Origin: an uncultured Collinsella sp.
GTDB lineage: Bacteria; Actinomycetota; Coriobacteriia; Coriobacteriales; Coriobacteriaceae
NCBI GenBank assembly: GCA_937937835.1
Contig: CALDBJ010000127.1
Location: 15,867 to 79,866, forward strand
Direction of reading: 5' to 3'
Length of the DNA: 64,000 bases
Below are positions 44,948 to 54,294 of this stretch, piece by piece; the stretch's first letter is position 1; every line of letters starts with the position of its first letter. Below the pieces are notes generated by a model, which worked only from the letters and a program-made list of their open reading frames with translations, was not told the DNA's origin and did no database searches. Position numbers and translations under genes: made by a program.

Positions 44948-45736
44948 TTACATTTCTCCGCCTTGGAGCGAACACCAAGCACCTTGGGCATCCGTGGTGA
45001 GAATCACCGGACCGTCATTGGTAATGGCGACGGTGTTCTCATAGTGCGCGGCGGGCAGGTGGTCGTTGGTCGTAACAATCCAACCGTCGGAGCCCGTGCT
45101 TACATGGTTGGAACCCATCGTAACCATCGGCTCGATGGCAATGACCATGCCGGCCTGGAGGCGAACGCCCCTCCCCTTCTTTCCATAGTTAGGAACGTTG
45201 GGGTCCTCGTGCATCACGCGGCCAATTCCATGGCCAACATAATCACGAAGCACGCCGTAACCGTGAGACTCGGCGAGGGACTGAACGGCATAACCGACGT
45301 CCCCGATATGGTTACCGGGAACAGCCTGCTCGATGGCAGCCTTAAGGCAATCGCGCGTGACCTCACACAAAGCCTTGGCTTCGGGCGTGGGGGTGCCGAC
45401 GAAAAACGTCCATGCGTTATCGCCGACCCAACCGTCGACAACGGCTCCCGTATCGATGGAGATGATATCGCCATCGCGCAGGATCATGTCAGGGTTGGGA
45501 ATACCGTGGACCACGGCATCGTTGATCGATGCGCAAATGGTCCCCGGGAACCCGCCGTAACCCTTAAAGGCAGGGGTGCCGCCATGCATACGGATAATCT
45601 GCTCCGCGAGCTGATCGAGCTCAAAAGTCGAAACGCCGGGGCGCACCATGGCTCCAACGTGGCGGAGCGCCATCTTAGATAGCGCTCCTGCCTTCTTCAT
45701 CTGCTCGATTTGCGTTGCAGACTTAATCTTGATCAT
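44948..45736 (-). CDS. map: Type I methionine aminopeptidase
   Basis: The enzyme removes the first Met of new proteins. The 262-residue product has the metal ligands in ISIDTGAVVDGWVGDNAWT, GHGIGRVMHEDP, AIEPMV and the final Glu (AAHYENTVAI). The start codon overlaps the adk stop (ATGA). Confidence 0.96.
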   Translation of the reverse strand: MIKIKSATQIEQMKKAGALSKMALRHVGAMVRPGVSTFELDQLAEQIIRMHGGTPAFKGYGGFPGTICASINDAVVHGIPNPDMILRDGDIISIDTGAVVDGWVGDNAWTFFVGTPTPEAKALCEVTRDCLKAAIEQAVPGNHIGDVGYAVQSLAESHGYGVLRDYVGHGIGRVMHEDPNVPNYGKKGRGVRLQAGMVIAIEPMVTMGSNHVSTGSDGWIVTTNDHLPAAHYENTVAITNDGPVILTTDAQGAWCSLQGGEM

Positions 45737-46359
45737 AGACCGAGAGCCTCTTTGACATCCCCGTACACGGTCTCGCGAGCCTGGTCACCGTTGACCGACT
45801 TGAGCAGACCCTGGCCACGATAGTAGTCGACGAGCGGGCTCGTGGACTTCTCGTAGACGTCGAGACGGTTCTTGATGGTCTCGGGCTTGTCGTCGTCGCG
45901 CTGATACATCTCGCCACCGCACTTGGGGCAGGTGGCATCGGCAGCAGTGCCGGTGTAACCGCAGGCGCGGCAGGTGCGACGCGAAGACAGACGATCGATA
46001 ATGACCTCGGGGGCCACATCGACCAGAAGGGCGCAATCGATCTCGCGACCCATGGCGGAGAGCTCGGAATCGAGCGTCACAGCCTGGGCGGTGTTGCGCG
46101 GGAAGCCGTCGAGGATGAAGCCCTGCTGGGCGTCATCGGCGGCAAGGCGCTCCTTGACAAGGTCGATCACGAGCTGGTCGGGAACGAGCTCGCCAGCGTC
46201 CATGTACTTCTTAGCCTGAATACCAAGCTCGGTGCCACCCTTGACGGCAGCACGCAGCAGGTCGCCCGTGGAAATATGGGCGACGCCAAACTCGGCGACG
46301 AGCTCCTGTGCGACGGTGCCCTTACCGGCACCCGGAGCTCCGAGCAATACGAGGTTCAT
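45733..46359 (-). CDS. adk: Adenylate kinase with zinc-binding lid
   Basis: The enzyme interconverts ATP + AMP and 2 ADP. The 208-residue product has the P-loop GAPGAGKGT, the AMP-site FILDGFPRN, and a lid with CRACGYTG and CPKCGG, the zinc form found in Gram-positive bacteria. It lies between secY and map, as in many bacteria, with an ATGA overlap to map. Confidence 0.96.
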   Translation of the reverse strand: MNLVLLGAPGAGKGTVAQELVAEFGVAHISTGDLLRAAVKGGTELGIQAKKYMDAGELVPDQLVIDLVKERLAADDAQQGFILDGFPRNTAQAVTLDSELSAMGREIDCALLVDVAPEVIIDRLSSRRTCRACGYTGTAADATCPKCGGEMYQRDDDKPETIKNRLDVYEKSTSPLVDYYRGQGLLKSVNGDQARETVYGDVKEALGL

Positions 46360-46377
46360 GAGCAATCCTCCTCTAGC

Positions 46378-47664
46378 CTATTTAAAGAATCCATCGTAAT
46401 CATACATCTTGATCTGGCCTTCGAGCTTATCGACCGTGTCGAGCACGACGCCGACCATGATGAGGATGGACGTGCCGCCAAATGCCTGGATCAGATGGTT
46501 ACCCGTGAAGGAGAAGATGATCGAAGGCACGATGGCGATGAGCGCCAAAAAGACAGCGCTAGGAAGCGTGATCTTGTTGAGCGCGTTCTTGATGTAGGCC
46601 GCGGTAGCCCTACCCGGACGCACGCCCGGAATAAAGCCGCCCTGCTTCTTAAGGTTATCGGCCGTGTCATCGGGGTTGAACACCATGGAGGTGTAGAAGT
46701 ACGCGAAGAACACGATGAGGACAACGTTAAGCACCCAGTTGAGCCAACCGGTCGAAAGCGCGGAGGCAACTGCCTGAATCCAGCCGATGCCGGGGAAGAA
46801 CACGGCAATCTGAGCGGGGAAGTACAGCAGCGCCGAAGCGAAGATGATCGGCACGACACCCGCGGTGTTGACCTTGATGGGCAGGTAGGTGGTCTGGCCA
46901 CCCATCATGCGACGGCCCACGACGCGTTTGGCGTAGGAGACCGGGATGCGGCGCTGGCCGCGCTCAAGGAAAACAATCAGCGGGATAACCAGCAAAATGA
47001 TGGCGCAGATGATCACCATGGTGATGATGCCACCGGCATTGCCCTCGGTGCTGGAGAAGATAGCCTGCGGCAGGCCGGCCATGATGTTCGCAAAGATGAT
47101 CAGCGACATGCCATTGCCGATACCGCGCTGGGTGATGAGCTCACCAATCCACATGATCAGCATGGCGCCCGCAGTGAGCGTGCCGACGATCATGAGGTCG
47201 AAGATGATCTCGGGAGCGCCGGCGCCATTGAAGCTGATGCCGAAGCTCTTAAAGAGGAAGAGGTAACCCACGGAGTTGAGGATTGCCAGAGCCAGGGTGA
47301 GGTAACGCGAATACTGCGTGATCTTGGTCTGACCGACCTCGCCCTCGCGGGCAAGCTCATGCAGGGAAGGCACAACGGCCTGGAGCATCTGGAGGATGAT
47401 CGAGCTGGTGATGTAAGGCATGATGCCCAGCGAAAACACCGACACATAGCTCAACGCGCCGCCAGAGAAAAGATTCAGGAGGGCCATAGCACCTGCGGCG
47501 ACCGAATTGTTATCGGTCGAGAAAAGGCCCAGCATCCCCTGGAAGGGAATGCCGGGCACAGGAACGTGCGCACCAATGCGGTACACGACGAGCATAGCTA
47601 TGGTAAAAAGAATCTTTTCGCGCAATTCTTTGATGCGGAAAGCATTCTTAAGACCATTTAGCAC
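46378..47664 (-). CDS. secY: Protein translocase subunit SecY
   Basis: SecY is the membrane channel of the Sec pathway and partner of SecA. The 428-residue product has ten membrane helices. The family signatures [24 protein letters not shown] and the channel loops are normal. It overlaps the end of rplO by 7 bases, so the two genes are coupled. Confidence 0.97.
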   Translation of the reverse strand: MLNGLKNAFRIKELREKILFTIAMLVVYRIGAHVPVPGIPFQGMLGLFSTDNNSVAAGAMALLNLFSGGALSYVSVFSLGIMPYITSSIILQMLQAVVPSLHELAREGEVGQTKITQYSRYLTLALAILNSVGYLFLFKSFGISFNGAGAPEIIFDLMIVGTLTAGAMLIMWIGELITQRGIGNGMSLIIFANIMAGLPQAIFSSTEGNAGGIITMVIICAIILLVIPLIVFLERGQRRIPVSYAKRVVGRRMMGGQTTYLPIKVNTAGVVPIIFASALLYFPAQIAVFFPGIGWIQAVASALSTGWLNWVLNVVLIVFFAYFYTSMVFNPDDTADNLKKQGGFIPGVRPGRATAAYIKNALNKITLPSAVFLALIAIVPSIIFSFTGNHLIQAFGGTSILIMVGVVLDTVDKLEGQIKMYDYDGFFK

Positions 47665-48107
47665 GGCAGCTCGACCTTTCCGCCGGCGGCCTCGATCTTG
47701 GCCTGCGCAGAAGCGCTGACCTTGTCGACCTTGACCGTGAACTTCTTGGTGAGCTCACCATTGCCGAGCACCTTGACGGGCTCGAACTCGCTCTTGGTGA
47801 TGCGAGCGGCCTTAAGAGCGGCACCGTCGATCACAGCGCCGTCCTCGAACTTACGCTCGAGACGCTCAACGTTAACGGCGGTGTACTCGACACGACGGGG
47901 GTTGCGGAAGCCCGGAAGCTTGGGCAGGCGCATAGCCAGCGGAGTCTGGCCACCCTCGAAGCCGGCACCCTTGGTGCCGCCAGAGCGGGAACCCTGGCCC
48001 TTCTGGCCGCGGCCAGAAGTGGTGCCGTGACCCGAAGAATTGCCACGGCCGACGCGCTTACGGTTCTTGGTGGAACCGGGCGCGGGAGTAAGATCGTGAA
48101 GCTGCAT
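47658..48107 (-). CDS. rplO: 50S ribosomal protein L15
   Basis: The 149-residue product begins [20 protein letters not shown] and has the Gly/Arg-rich L15 block ([20 protein letters not shown], a 20-residue stretch) and a normal C-terminus. L15 is a late assembly protein. It overlaps secY and follows rpmD by 3 bases. Confidence 0.97.
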   Translation of the reverse strand: MQLHDLTPAPGSTKNRKRVGRGNSSGHGTTSGRGQKGQGSRSGGTKGAGFEGGQTPLAMRLPKLPGFRNPRRVEYTAVNVERLERKFEDGAVIDGAALKAARITKSEFEPVKVLGNGELTKKFTVKVDKVSASAQAKIEAAGGKVELPC

Positions 48108-48110
48108 TTG

Positions 48111-48293
48111 CTACTCCTCTACAATCTCGACAAGGTGCTTGACCTTGAAGATCATGCCGCGGACGGACTCGTTGTCAGCAATCTCGCGAACCTCGCGGAT
48201 CCTGTGGAGACCGAGGGCACGGACAGTACGGACCTGGTCCTGCTTGCAACCATTGGTGCTGCGGACCTGCTTGATCTTGATGGTGTCAGCCAT
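48111..48293 (-). CDS. rpmD: 50S ribosomal protein L30
   Basis: The 60-residue product (MADTIKIKQVRSTNGCKQDQ...) has the L30 block RTVRALGLHRIREVREI and is short, as in bacteria. It lies between rpsE and rplO with gaps of 2-3 bases. Confidence 0.96.
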   Translation of the reverse strand: MADTIKIKQVRSTNGCKQDQVRTVRALGLHRIREVREIADNESVRGMIFKVKHLVEIVEE

Positions 48294-48295
48294 GC

Positions 48296-48820
48296 TTAGT
48301 TCTCCTTACCGACGAACATCTCGGAGACCGTCAGGCCACGGCGAGCCGCGACGTCCTCAGGGCTGGAGAGCTCCTTGAGGCCCTCGACGGCAGCCTTGAT
48401 GATGTTGAGGCCGTTGTCGGTACCGAGGGACTTGGACAGGACGTTCTTGATGCCAGCAAGCTCAAAGAGGGGACGCACAGCGCCGCCGGCGATAACGCCG
48501 GTACCCTCGACAGCGGGCTTGATGATGATGCGGCCGGCACCAAAGTGGCCGAGAACCTCGTGCGGGATGGTGCCCTGCTCGGTCACCGGCACGTGGAACA
48601 TGTTCTTCTTGGCATCGAGAGACGCCTTGGAGATGGCCATGGGCACCTCAGCGGACTTGCCCATGCCAACGCCGACGTTGCCCTTGCCGTCGCCAACGAC
48701 GACGAGAGCGACGAGGCTCATGCGACGACCACCCTTGACGGTCTTCGACACGCGGTTGATGTAAACGACGCGCTCCTCGAACTCGGAGGCCTCGCGCTGC
48801 TGCTTCTGATTACGAGCCAT
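48296..48820 (-). CDS. rpsE: 30S ribosomal protein S5
   Basis: The 174-residue product has the S5 double-stranded RNA-binding domain ([20 protein letters not shown], then [18 protein letters not shown]) and the C-terminal fold with [21 protein letters not shown]5 contributes to decoding accuracy. Confidence 0.97.
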   Translation of the reverse strand: MARNQKQQREASEFEERVVYINRVSKTVKGGRRMSLVALVVVGDGKGNVGVGMGKSAEVPMAISKASLDAKKNMFHVPVTEQGTIPHEVLGHFGAGRIIIKPAVEGTGVIAGGAVRPLFELAGIKNVLSKSLGTDNGLNIIKAAVEGLKELSSPEDVAARRGLTVSEMFVGKEN

Positions 48821-48834
48821 GTGCTACATACCTC

Positions 48835-49203
48835 CTAGAACTCGAGACCGGCGGCACGAGCACCGTCGGCGAGGGCCTTGACGCGGCCATGGTAGATACG
48901 GCCACCGCGATCGAAGGCGACCTTGGTGATGCCGGCCTCGATGGCGCGCTTGCCAACGAGCTGACCGACCTTCTCCGCAGCCTCCTTGTTCGAGGTGTGG
49001 GTGCCCTTGAACTCGGCCTCGAGGGTCGAGGCAGAGACGAGCGTCAGGCTGGAGCCCTTGCTGTCGTCGATGATCTGGGCATAGATGTTGGCGTTAGTAC
49101 GGGTCACGCGAAGACGCGGACGCTCGGAGGTACCCGAGACCTTGCCGCGAACACGACGCTGACGACGCTTGAGGCCTTCCAGCTTCGCCTTATGCTTGTT
49201 CAT
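48835..49203 (-). CDS. rplR: 50S ribosomal protein L18
   Basis: The 122-residue product has the L18 basic N-terminus ([19 protein letters not shown]), [20 protein letters not shown] and the closing block [21 protein letters not shown]18 binds 5S rRNA. Confidence 0.97.
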   Translation of the reverse strand: MNKHKAKLEGLKRRQRRVRGKVSGTSERPRLRVTRTNANIYAQIIDDSKGSSLTLVSASTLEAEFKGTHTSNKEAAEKVGQLVGKRAIEAGITKVAFDRGGRIYHGRVKALADGARAAGLEF

Positions 49204-49278
49204 ACGTAAACTCCTAAAAAGGTTGATCTTGCCAGCACCTGACGGGGTGCTGGTCTTATGCGAGTGAGTCGGTTACGA

Positions 49279-49815
49279 CTACTTGGCGGCCTTACCCAGC
49301 TTGCGGCGGATGTGCTCGCCAACGTAGTGGATACCCTTGCCCTTGTAAGGCTCGGGAGGACGATGGCCGCGGATCTCAGCGGCAATCTGACCGACCTGCT
49401 GCTTGTTGATACCCTTGACGTTCACGTGGGTGTTGTCGGGAACCTCGAAGGTGATGCCCTCGGGAGCCTCGACGATCACGGGGTGCGAGAAGCCCAGGGA
49501 GAACTCGAGGTTCTTGCCCTTCTGCTGCACGCGGTAACCGACGCCGGCGAGCTCGAGCTTCTTCTCGAAGCCCTCGGAAACGCCAACAACCATGTTGTGG
49601 ATGAGGGCGCGGGTGAGGCCGTGGCGGGCACGGGTCTCACGCTCGTCGTCGGGACGGGAAACGGTGAGGACGTTGTCCTCGACGTTGATAGCGAGCTTCT
49701 CAAAGACATCGAGCTCGAGCTGGCCCTTGGGGCCCTTGACGACAACGTTGTTGCCGTTGACTGCCACTTCGACTCCGGCGGGAATCTGGACAGGCTTATT
49801 ACCGATACGAGACAC
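49279..49815 (-). CDS. rplF: 50S ribosomal protein L6
   Basis: The 178-residue product begins [17 protein letters not shown] and ends with the conserved [16 protein letters not shown] block. L6 lies near the factor-binding centre. It is 75 bases upstream of rplR and 33 after rpsH. Confidence 0.97.
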   Translation of the reverse strand: MSRIGNKPVQIPAGVEVAVNGNNVVVKGPKGQLELDVFEKLAINVEDNVLTVSRPDDERETRARHGLTRALIHNMVVGVSEGFEKKLELAGVGYRVQQKGKNLEFSLGFSHPVIVEAPEGITFEVPDNTHVNVKGINKQQVGQIAAEIRGHRPPEPYKGKGIHYVGEHIRRKLGKAAK

Positions 49816-49848
49816 GGTGATCTCCTTTCCTTCTACCTACCGAGCGAA

Positions 49849-50247
49849 TTACCAGACGTAAGCGATGATCTCGCCGCCGACGTTGTGCTTGCGAGCATCG
49901 CGGTCGGTCATGACGCCATGGCTGGTGGAAATAATGGCGGTACCAAGGCCACCGCGGACGCGGGGCATGTCGGCAACGCCGGTGTACTTACGCAGGCCCG
50001 GCTTGGAAATGCGGCGGATGCCGTTGATGACCTTAGCCTTCTTGGGACCATACTTAAGCGTGATGTGCAGAGTCTTCTGGGGAACGGTGTCCTCGACATC
50101 GTAGCCCTCGATGTAGCCCTCCTCGTGCAGAACACGAGCGATCTCGACGAGCTTCTTGCTGCTCGGCATGGAGACCGTGGCCTTGTTCACAGAGTTAGCG
50201 TTACGGATGCGCGTAAGCATATCTGCGATCGGGTCTGTAAGGTTCAT
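49849..50247 (-). CDS. rpsH: 30S ribosomal protein S8
   Basis: The 132-residue product begins [18 protein letters not shown] and ends with the S8 motif [21 protein letters not shown]8 binds 16S rRNA and in many bacteria represses its own operon by binding the mRNA. Confidence 0.97.
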   Translation of the reverse strand: MNLTDPIADMLTRIRNANSVNKATVSMPSSKKLVEIARVLHEEGYIEGYDVEDTVPQKTLHITLKYGPKKAKVINGIRRISKPGLRKYTGVADMPRVRGGLGTAIISTSHGVMTDRDARKHNVGGEIIAYVW

Positions 50248-50366
50248 ACAGATTCTCCTTCGTTCTTGATGAACACGTGCTCTTGGTTCTTCGCCGCCCT
50301 TAACGGCAAAGCCTTTTTAGCGCGTTTTCCCTGTTCCAAACTGATGCTTGAAACGCTGGTAGTGAC

Positions 50367-50552
50367 TTACCAGCTGGCCTTCTTAACGCCGGGAAGCTCG
50401 CCCTTGAGTGCAAGCTCGCGGAAGCAGACACGGCACAGGCCGAACTTGCGGTACACAGAGTGCGGACGGCCGCAGCGCTGGCAGCGCGTGTACTCACGAG
50501 TAGAGAACTTCTGCTTGCGATTGCACTTGACGATCATCGATGTCTTAGCCAC
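50367..50552 (-). CDS. rpsZ: 30S ribosomal protein S14, zinc type
   Basis: The 61-residue product ([20 protein letters not shown]...) has the zinc ligands CQRCG and CRVC and ends [12 protein letters not shown]. It is the short C+ form. The 119-bp gap to rpsH shows no gene. Confidence 0.96.
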   Translation of the reverse strand: MAKTSMIVKCNRKQKFSTREYTRCQRCGRPHSVYRKFGLCRVCFRELALKGELPGVKKASW

Positions 50553-50631
50553 TTATATCCTCCTCACATAGAGTATTGTTCGCCCCAAGCGCCGCCCCCT
50601 TGTGGGAACGGCGCTTATAGGGCAGGTGAAC

Positions 50632-51189
50632 CTATTTCTTGAACGGGAAACCGAAGGCGTCCAGAAGGGCCTTGGCCTCCTCATCGGTGTTGGCGGTGGT
50701 CACGAAAGTGATGTCCATACCACGCTGGTGATCGACGGAATCGAAGTCGATCTCGGGGAAGATGAGCTGCTCGGTGACGCCCATGGAGAAGTTACCACGG
50801 CCGTCGAAGCTCTTGGCGGAAATGCCGCGGAAGTCGCGGATACGGGGGATCGCGACGGAGGTCAGACGATCGAAGAACTCCCACATACGGTCGCCACGCA
50901 GGGTAACCTTGCAGCCGATCGCCATACCAGCGCGCAGGCGGAAGGTAGCGATGGACTTACGGGCACGGGTGATCATCGGCTGCTGTCCGGTGATGGCGCG
51001 CAGGTCGCGCACGGCACCGTCGATGGCCTTGGAATCGGTAGCGGCCTCGCCGACACCCATGTTCACGACGATCTTCTCAAACTTGGGGATCATCATGACG
51101 TTCTCGTACTGGAACTTGTCCTGAAGCTGCTGCTTGACCTCGTTGTTGTACTTGGTCTTCAGACGCGGCACATACTTCTCTTCTGCCAT
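50632..51189 (-). CDS. rplE: 50S ribosomal protein L5
   Basis: The 185-residue product has the L5 motifs [41 protein letters not shown] and [21 protein letters not shown]5 binds 5S rRNA and P-site tRNA. It is the first gene of the operon in this window; the usual upstream neighbour rplX (L24) is not present. AAGAAGGAG precedes the ATG. Confidence 0.97.
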   Translation of the reverse strand: MAEEKYVPRLKTKYNNEVKQQLQDKFQYENVMMIPKFEKIVVNMGVGEAATDSKAIDGAVRDLRAITGQQPMITRARKSIATFRLRAGMAIGCKVTLRGDRMWEFFDRLTSVAIPRIRDFRGISAKSFDGRGNFSMGVTEQLIFPEIDFDSVDHQRGMDITFVTTANTDEEAKALLDAFGFPFKK

Positions 51190-51326
51190 TGTTCACTCCT
51201 TCTTGGGGTTTTAAGCACGGGGCGTGGCCACGATGGGTTGTCCTCGTGCCTCCTGGCTGCATCCGCGCCGCTCATGGCATTTTGCGGTTTGGACTCGACG
51301 CAGCAGGAGCCGACAAAACAATCGGT

Positions 51327-51355
51327 ACTATACGCGCATCGTGAGCGTATTTCCA
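51327..51355 (-). promoter_or_regulatory. Candidate promoter of the rplE ribosomal operon
   Basis: On the minus strand TGGAAA and TATAGT are separated by 17 bp, about 138 bases upstream of the rplE start. It would allow transcription of the block independent of an upstream spc operon. Confidence 0.55.
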
Positions 51356-51416
51356 GAAAAACCTCGTCTGCCTGCACAACTCCACAACTCCCCCGCACAA
51401 ATGGGTCCCAAAAAGC

Positions 51417-51483
51417 AGTTGCGGTGAAATAGGGACTGTTTGGCGGCCTAACAGGCTTAAACAGTCCGTATTTCACCGCAACT
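51417..51483. repeat. Palindromic repeat family C, copy 4
   Basis: 67 bp with outer arms AGTTGCGGTGAAATA and TATTTCACCGCAACT and an inner GACTGTTT/AAACAGTC pair. It lies between rplE and the XdhC-like gene. Confidence 0.88.
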
Positions 51484-51500
51484 TATTGGTGGGGATGCGA

Positions 51501-52544
51501 TTAGCGCTTGCGGGGGACGAGTTTGGTGCGGCGCAGGTGGATCATCTCGGCGGCGATGGAGATGGCGATCTCCTCGGGGTCCTCGGCCTCGATGGCAACG
51601 CCGATCGGAAGGTGCAGCTCGTCGATCTGGTCCTGTGTAAAGCCTTCCTGCTCCAGGCGGGCACGCACAAAGGCCGTCTTGCGACGCGAACCCAGACAGC
51701 CCAGGTAGGCAGGCTTGGCACGCATGGCCTGAATCACCACGTCGATATCGGACTTGTGGCCTGCTGTGGCCACGACCACCAAGTCGCGCGGGCCGATGGG
51801 GCACTGCTTGCTCAGGTTCTTGTAGTCGACCAGACGACGGTCGTAGACACCGGGCACCCAATCGGGGGTCAGCGTGCCGGGACGGTCGTCGCACGTCACG
51901 ACGGCAAAGCCCGCCGCCGTGAGCACCCGCGCCGTCGCGGCGCCCACGTGGCCGCAGCCAAAGATGTAGGTCAGGCCCTCGGGGCAGAGCGTCTCGATGT
52001 GCGCCGCGGTAATCTCAGAGGCCGCGTTGGTGTAGGTGACCTTACTCCCCTCCTCCACCAGCGAAAGCCCGGGGCAGCCGGCAATGGTATGGCGCGATGC
52101 CTCGCCATGGTACTCGGCCACATCGCCCTCGAGCGCGCTCGCGATAAACGGCTCAAAGTCGATGACGAAGTCGCCGATGCGCCGATAGACCAAGACGTCG
52201 GCAATTTCCTGAAACAACGGTGTCTGGGTCGCATCCAGATGCAGATAGCACAGGCAGATGGCTCCGCCGCAGATCATGCCGGTATCGGAGTTCTCGCCGC
52301 CCATGGTGTAGCGGACCAGACGCGATTGCCCCGCGGCCAGCAGCTCTCGCGCCTCGTCCAGCGCAAAGAGCTCGATCTTGCCGCCGCCGATGGTGCCCGC
52401 CTGGCTGCCGTCGGCAAAGACGACCATCCAGGCGCCCACGCCGCGCGGCGACGACCCCGCCGTGCCGGCCACGACCACGAGCTCGCACGTCTCGCCAGCA
52501 CGCAGGGCGACAAGCGCCGCATTCACAACATCGAGCTTTTCCAT
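51501..52544 (-). CDS. XdhC/CoxI-family molybdenum hydroxylase maturation protein
   Basis: XdhC proteins bind the molybdenum cofactor, help to add its terminal ligand, and insert it into xanthine dehydrogenase-type enzymes. The 347-residue product has the N-terminal domain with VAGTAGSSPRGVGAWM and MICGGAI, and a C-terminal Rossmann domain (YIFGCGHVGAATARVL, ATAGHKSD). The block GCLGSRRKTAFVRARLEQEG is also typical. It follows the yqeB gene by 9 bases, so they share a transcript. The partner hydroxylase is not within the window. Confidence 0.9.
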   Translation of the reverse strand: MEKLDVVNAALVALRAGETCELVVVAGTAGSSPRGVGAWMVVFADGSQAGTIGGGKIELFALDEARELLAAGQSRLVRYTMGGENSDTGMICGGAICLCYLHLDATQTPLFQEIADVLVYRRIGDFVIDFEPFIASALEGDVAEYHGEASRHTIAGCPGLSLVEEGSKVTYTNAASEITAAHIETLCPEGLTYIFGCGHVGAATARVLTAAGFAVVTCDDRPGTLTPDWVPGVYDRRLVDYKNLSKQCPIGPRDLVVVATAGHKSDIDVVIQAMRAKPAYLGCLGSRRKTAFVRARLEQEGFTQDQIDELHLPIGVAIEAEDPEEIAISIAAEMIHLRRTKLVPRKR

Positions 52545-52553
52545 TGCCGCCTT

Positions 52554-53348
52554 CTATCCTCTAAAGATATCGGTGAGCATAGCGAGTGCCTCGAGCACGC
52601 CGCCGCCGACCGACGTCGCCTTGTCCGAAATGTAGTTGATATAGCTGGCATCGCCGCGCGGATCGGCATCGGCGCATTTAAAGCCCTCGGTCACCTGCAC
52701 GCCGTTCGCCAAAAGCCCGCGCAGACAGCCATCGATCTGCGTGCGCATGGGCGTATCGCCCGCGTAGCCAATCACGTCTCCGGCGCGCACGATGTCGCCG
52801 ATTGCGCGGTCGGACCGAAACACGCCGGCGGCGGGGCTGTGGATTACGCGCTCCTTGCCATAGCCGGCGATAATGCCCGGCACGCCCGTGTTGGGCTGGG
52901 GCGAACCTTGGGTAATGACACGGCCCAAGAAATGCCCGCGCATGGTCTCGACCACGGCGTCGCAGTCAACCGGCGCGGTAAAGCCCGGCCCCACGGCGAT
53001 GACGGCAGGCGCCATGTCGCGCGTGGTACCCAGGTTGCGCTTGGCCAAAATCGCGTCGACCACGGCAGCGGGTTTAAGCTCATCGAGCATCTTGGCCTGG
53101 GGGTCTACCACGACGGCGACGTCTCCGGCCTCGGTAATTGCAAGCGCCTCTGCCGGCGTCTGCGCCAAGCGAGCGCGAATGCCCTCGACCTGGACCTCGC
53201 CCAGGCGAATGGCCTCGCAAAAACTGATTGTGCGGCGGATGCACGTGGGAACCGCGATATCGGCCATAACGACCGACACGCCGGCGCGCACCAAACGGGC
53301 GGCGACGCCCGTGGCGATATCGCCGGCGCCGCGAACATAAACGAGCAT
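52554..53348 (-). CDS. yqeB: YqeB-family selenium-dependent molybdenum hydroxylase system protein
   Basis: The 264-residue product begins with a Rossmann-type GAGDIATGVAARLVRAG and contains the block AVGPGFTAPVDCDAVVETMRG and GSPQPNTGVPG, as in the EF2563/YqeB family, which is found only with labile-selenium molybdenum hydroxylases (xanthine dehydrogenase or purine hydroxylase). The exact step is not settled. It is divergent from yqeC and is first in a two-gene unit with xdhC. The short lateral gap (102 bp) to yqeC should carry both promoters. Confidence 0.88.
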   Translation of the reverse strand: MLVYVRGAGDIATGVAARLVRAGVSVVMADIAVPTCIRRTISFCEAIRLGEVQVEGIRARLAQTPAEALAITEAGDVAVVVDPQAKMLDELKPAAVVDAILAKRNLGTTRDMAPAVIAVGPGFTAPVDCDAVVETMRGHFLGRVITQGSPQPNTGVPGIIAGYGKERVIHSPAAGVFRSDRAIGDIVRAGDVIGYAGDTPMRTQIDGCLRGLLANGVQVTEGFKCADADPRGDASYINYISDKATSVGGGVLEALAMLTDIFRG

Positions 53349-53450
53349 TCCCGGGGCACCTCCCTGTGCTACGGTTTGAGCAGAGCAAAAGCGGTTCGAC
53401 CGCTACTCTGATGATTATTTATTATCACAGTATTATACGGCGGTGAACAG

Positions 53451-54185
53451 ATGGAAACGGTTAGCGGCAATCTTGCCTCGGCGCTCAGGATCGAGCCGGG
53501 CATTACCGCGATTATCGGCAGCGGCGGCAAGTCGACGTTGCTCAAAACGCTGGGTCTTGAGCTCATGCGCGCTGGCGGCCGCGTGCTCCTCTGCACCACC
53601 ACGCATATGCTTCCCGTTGCCGGCGTGCCATGGGACGGGTCGAATCGTCGCCTGGACGCCGCGCCTTGGAAGCCGGGCGCCTCGCATGTCCCCGGTTGCA
53701 CCTGCGAGGCCTGCGCGGGCCTTGCACGCGGAGGCATCTGCCAGGCAGGCGTCTTGGACCCGGAGACAGGCAAGCTCTCCGCCCCCGTCGAGCCACTCGG
53801 CGGGCTGGCACAGCGCTTTGACTATGTGTTGGCCGAGGCAGACGGTAGCAAGCGACTCCCGCTCAAGGCGCATGCCGCCTGGGAGCCGGTAATTCCCGCC
53901 GGCACGGCCAACGTCATCTGGCTCGTCGGCGCCTCGGGACTCAGCAAGCCCATCAACGAAGCCGTCCACCGCCCCGAGCTCTTTTGCGAGCGTTGCGGCT
54001 GCGAGCTCACCGACATCGCCACGCCCGAGCGCGTCGCCCAGGTGCTCAATGCCGAGATGCAGGCGCTGAAACTCAGCACCGCACGCGTCATGCTCAACCA
54101 AGTCGACACGCTCAGCGACCCCACGATGGCCGACCGCTTCGAGGCAGCTCTCGACCGCCCCGTCGTCGCCAGCAGCCTCAAGTAG
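53451..54185 (+). CDS. yqeC: YqeC-family selenium-dependent hydroxylase accessory protein
   Basis: The 244-residue product has a P-loop-like start (IIGSGGKSTLLKTLGLE) and the family block DYVLAEADGSKRLPLKAHA, then EPVIP. The family is named as an accessory factor of selenium-dependent molybdenum hydroxylases; its chemistry is not known. It contains several cysteines in an insert (CTCEACAG). It converges on hyuA, and a family C repeat (copy 5) fills the space between their stops. Confidence 0.88.
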   Translation: METVSGNLASALRIEPGITAIIGSGGKSTLLKTLGLELMRAGGRVLLCTTTHMLPVAGVPWDGSNRRLDAAPWKPGASHVPGCTCEACAGLARGGICQAGVLDPETGKLSAPVEPLGGLAQRFDYVLAEADGSKRLPLKAHAAWEPVIPAGTANVIWLVGASGLSKPINEAVHRPELFCERCGCELTDIATPERVAQVLNAEMQALKLSTARVMLNQVDTLSDPTMADRFEAALDRPVVASSLK

Positions 54186-54197
54186 CCGGCCCCATCT

Positions 54198-54272
54198 CCT
54201 CAGTTGCGGTGAAATACGGACTGTTTGGCCGCCCGACGGCCGCAAACAGTCCGTATTTCACCGCAACTGAGG
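54198..54272. repeat. Palindromic repeat family C, copy 5
   Basis: Core at 54202-54268 with arms AGTTGCGGTGAAATA and TATTTCACCGCAACT, extended here to CCTCAGTTGCGG/CCGCAACTGAGG. Inner arms CGGACTGTTTG/CAAACAGTCCG are nearly perfect, so the entire 75 bp folds as one hairpin. It lies between the 3' ends of yqeC and hyuA. Confidence 0.9.
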
Positions 54273-54294
54273 AGGGGACACGGCATCTTTGCTG

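Larger units (their letters stand above)
51190..51500. other. Intergenic region upstream of rplE
   Basis: This 311-bp gap holds the candidate rplE promoter (51327-51355), a leader of about 135 bases, and the family C repeat copy 4. I looked for the end of rplX on the minus strand in all frames and found no L24-like sequence. Confidence 0.7.

Noticed and set aside
51190..51330. Hidden rplX (L24) end upstream of rplE
   Set aside because: None of the three minus-strand frames shows L24 features.
51486..53411. 641-residue plus-strand frame over xdhC and yqeB
   Set aside because: It is a shadow of two genes with clear family motifs.
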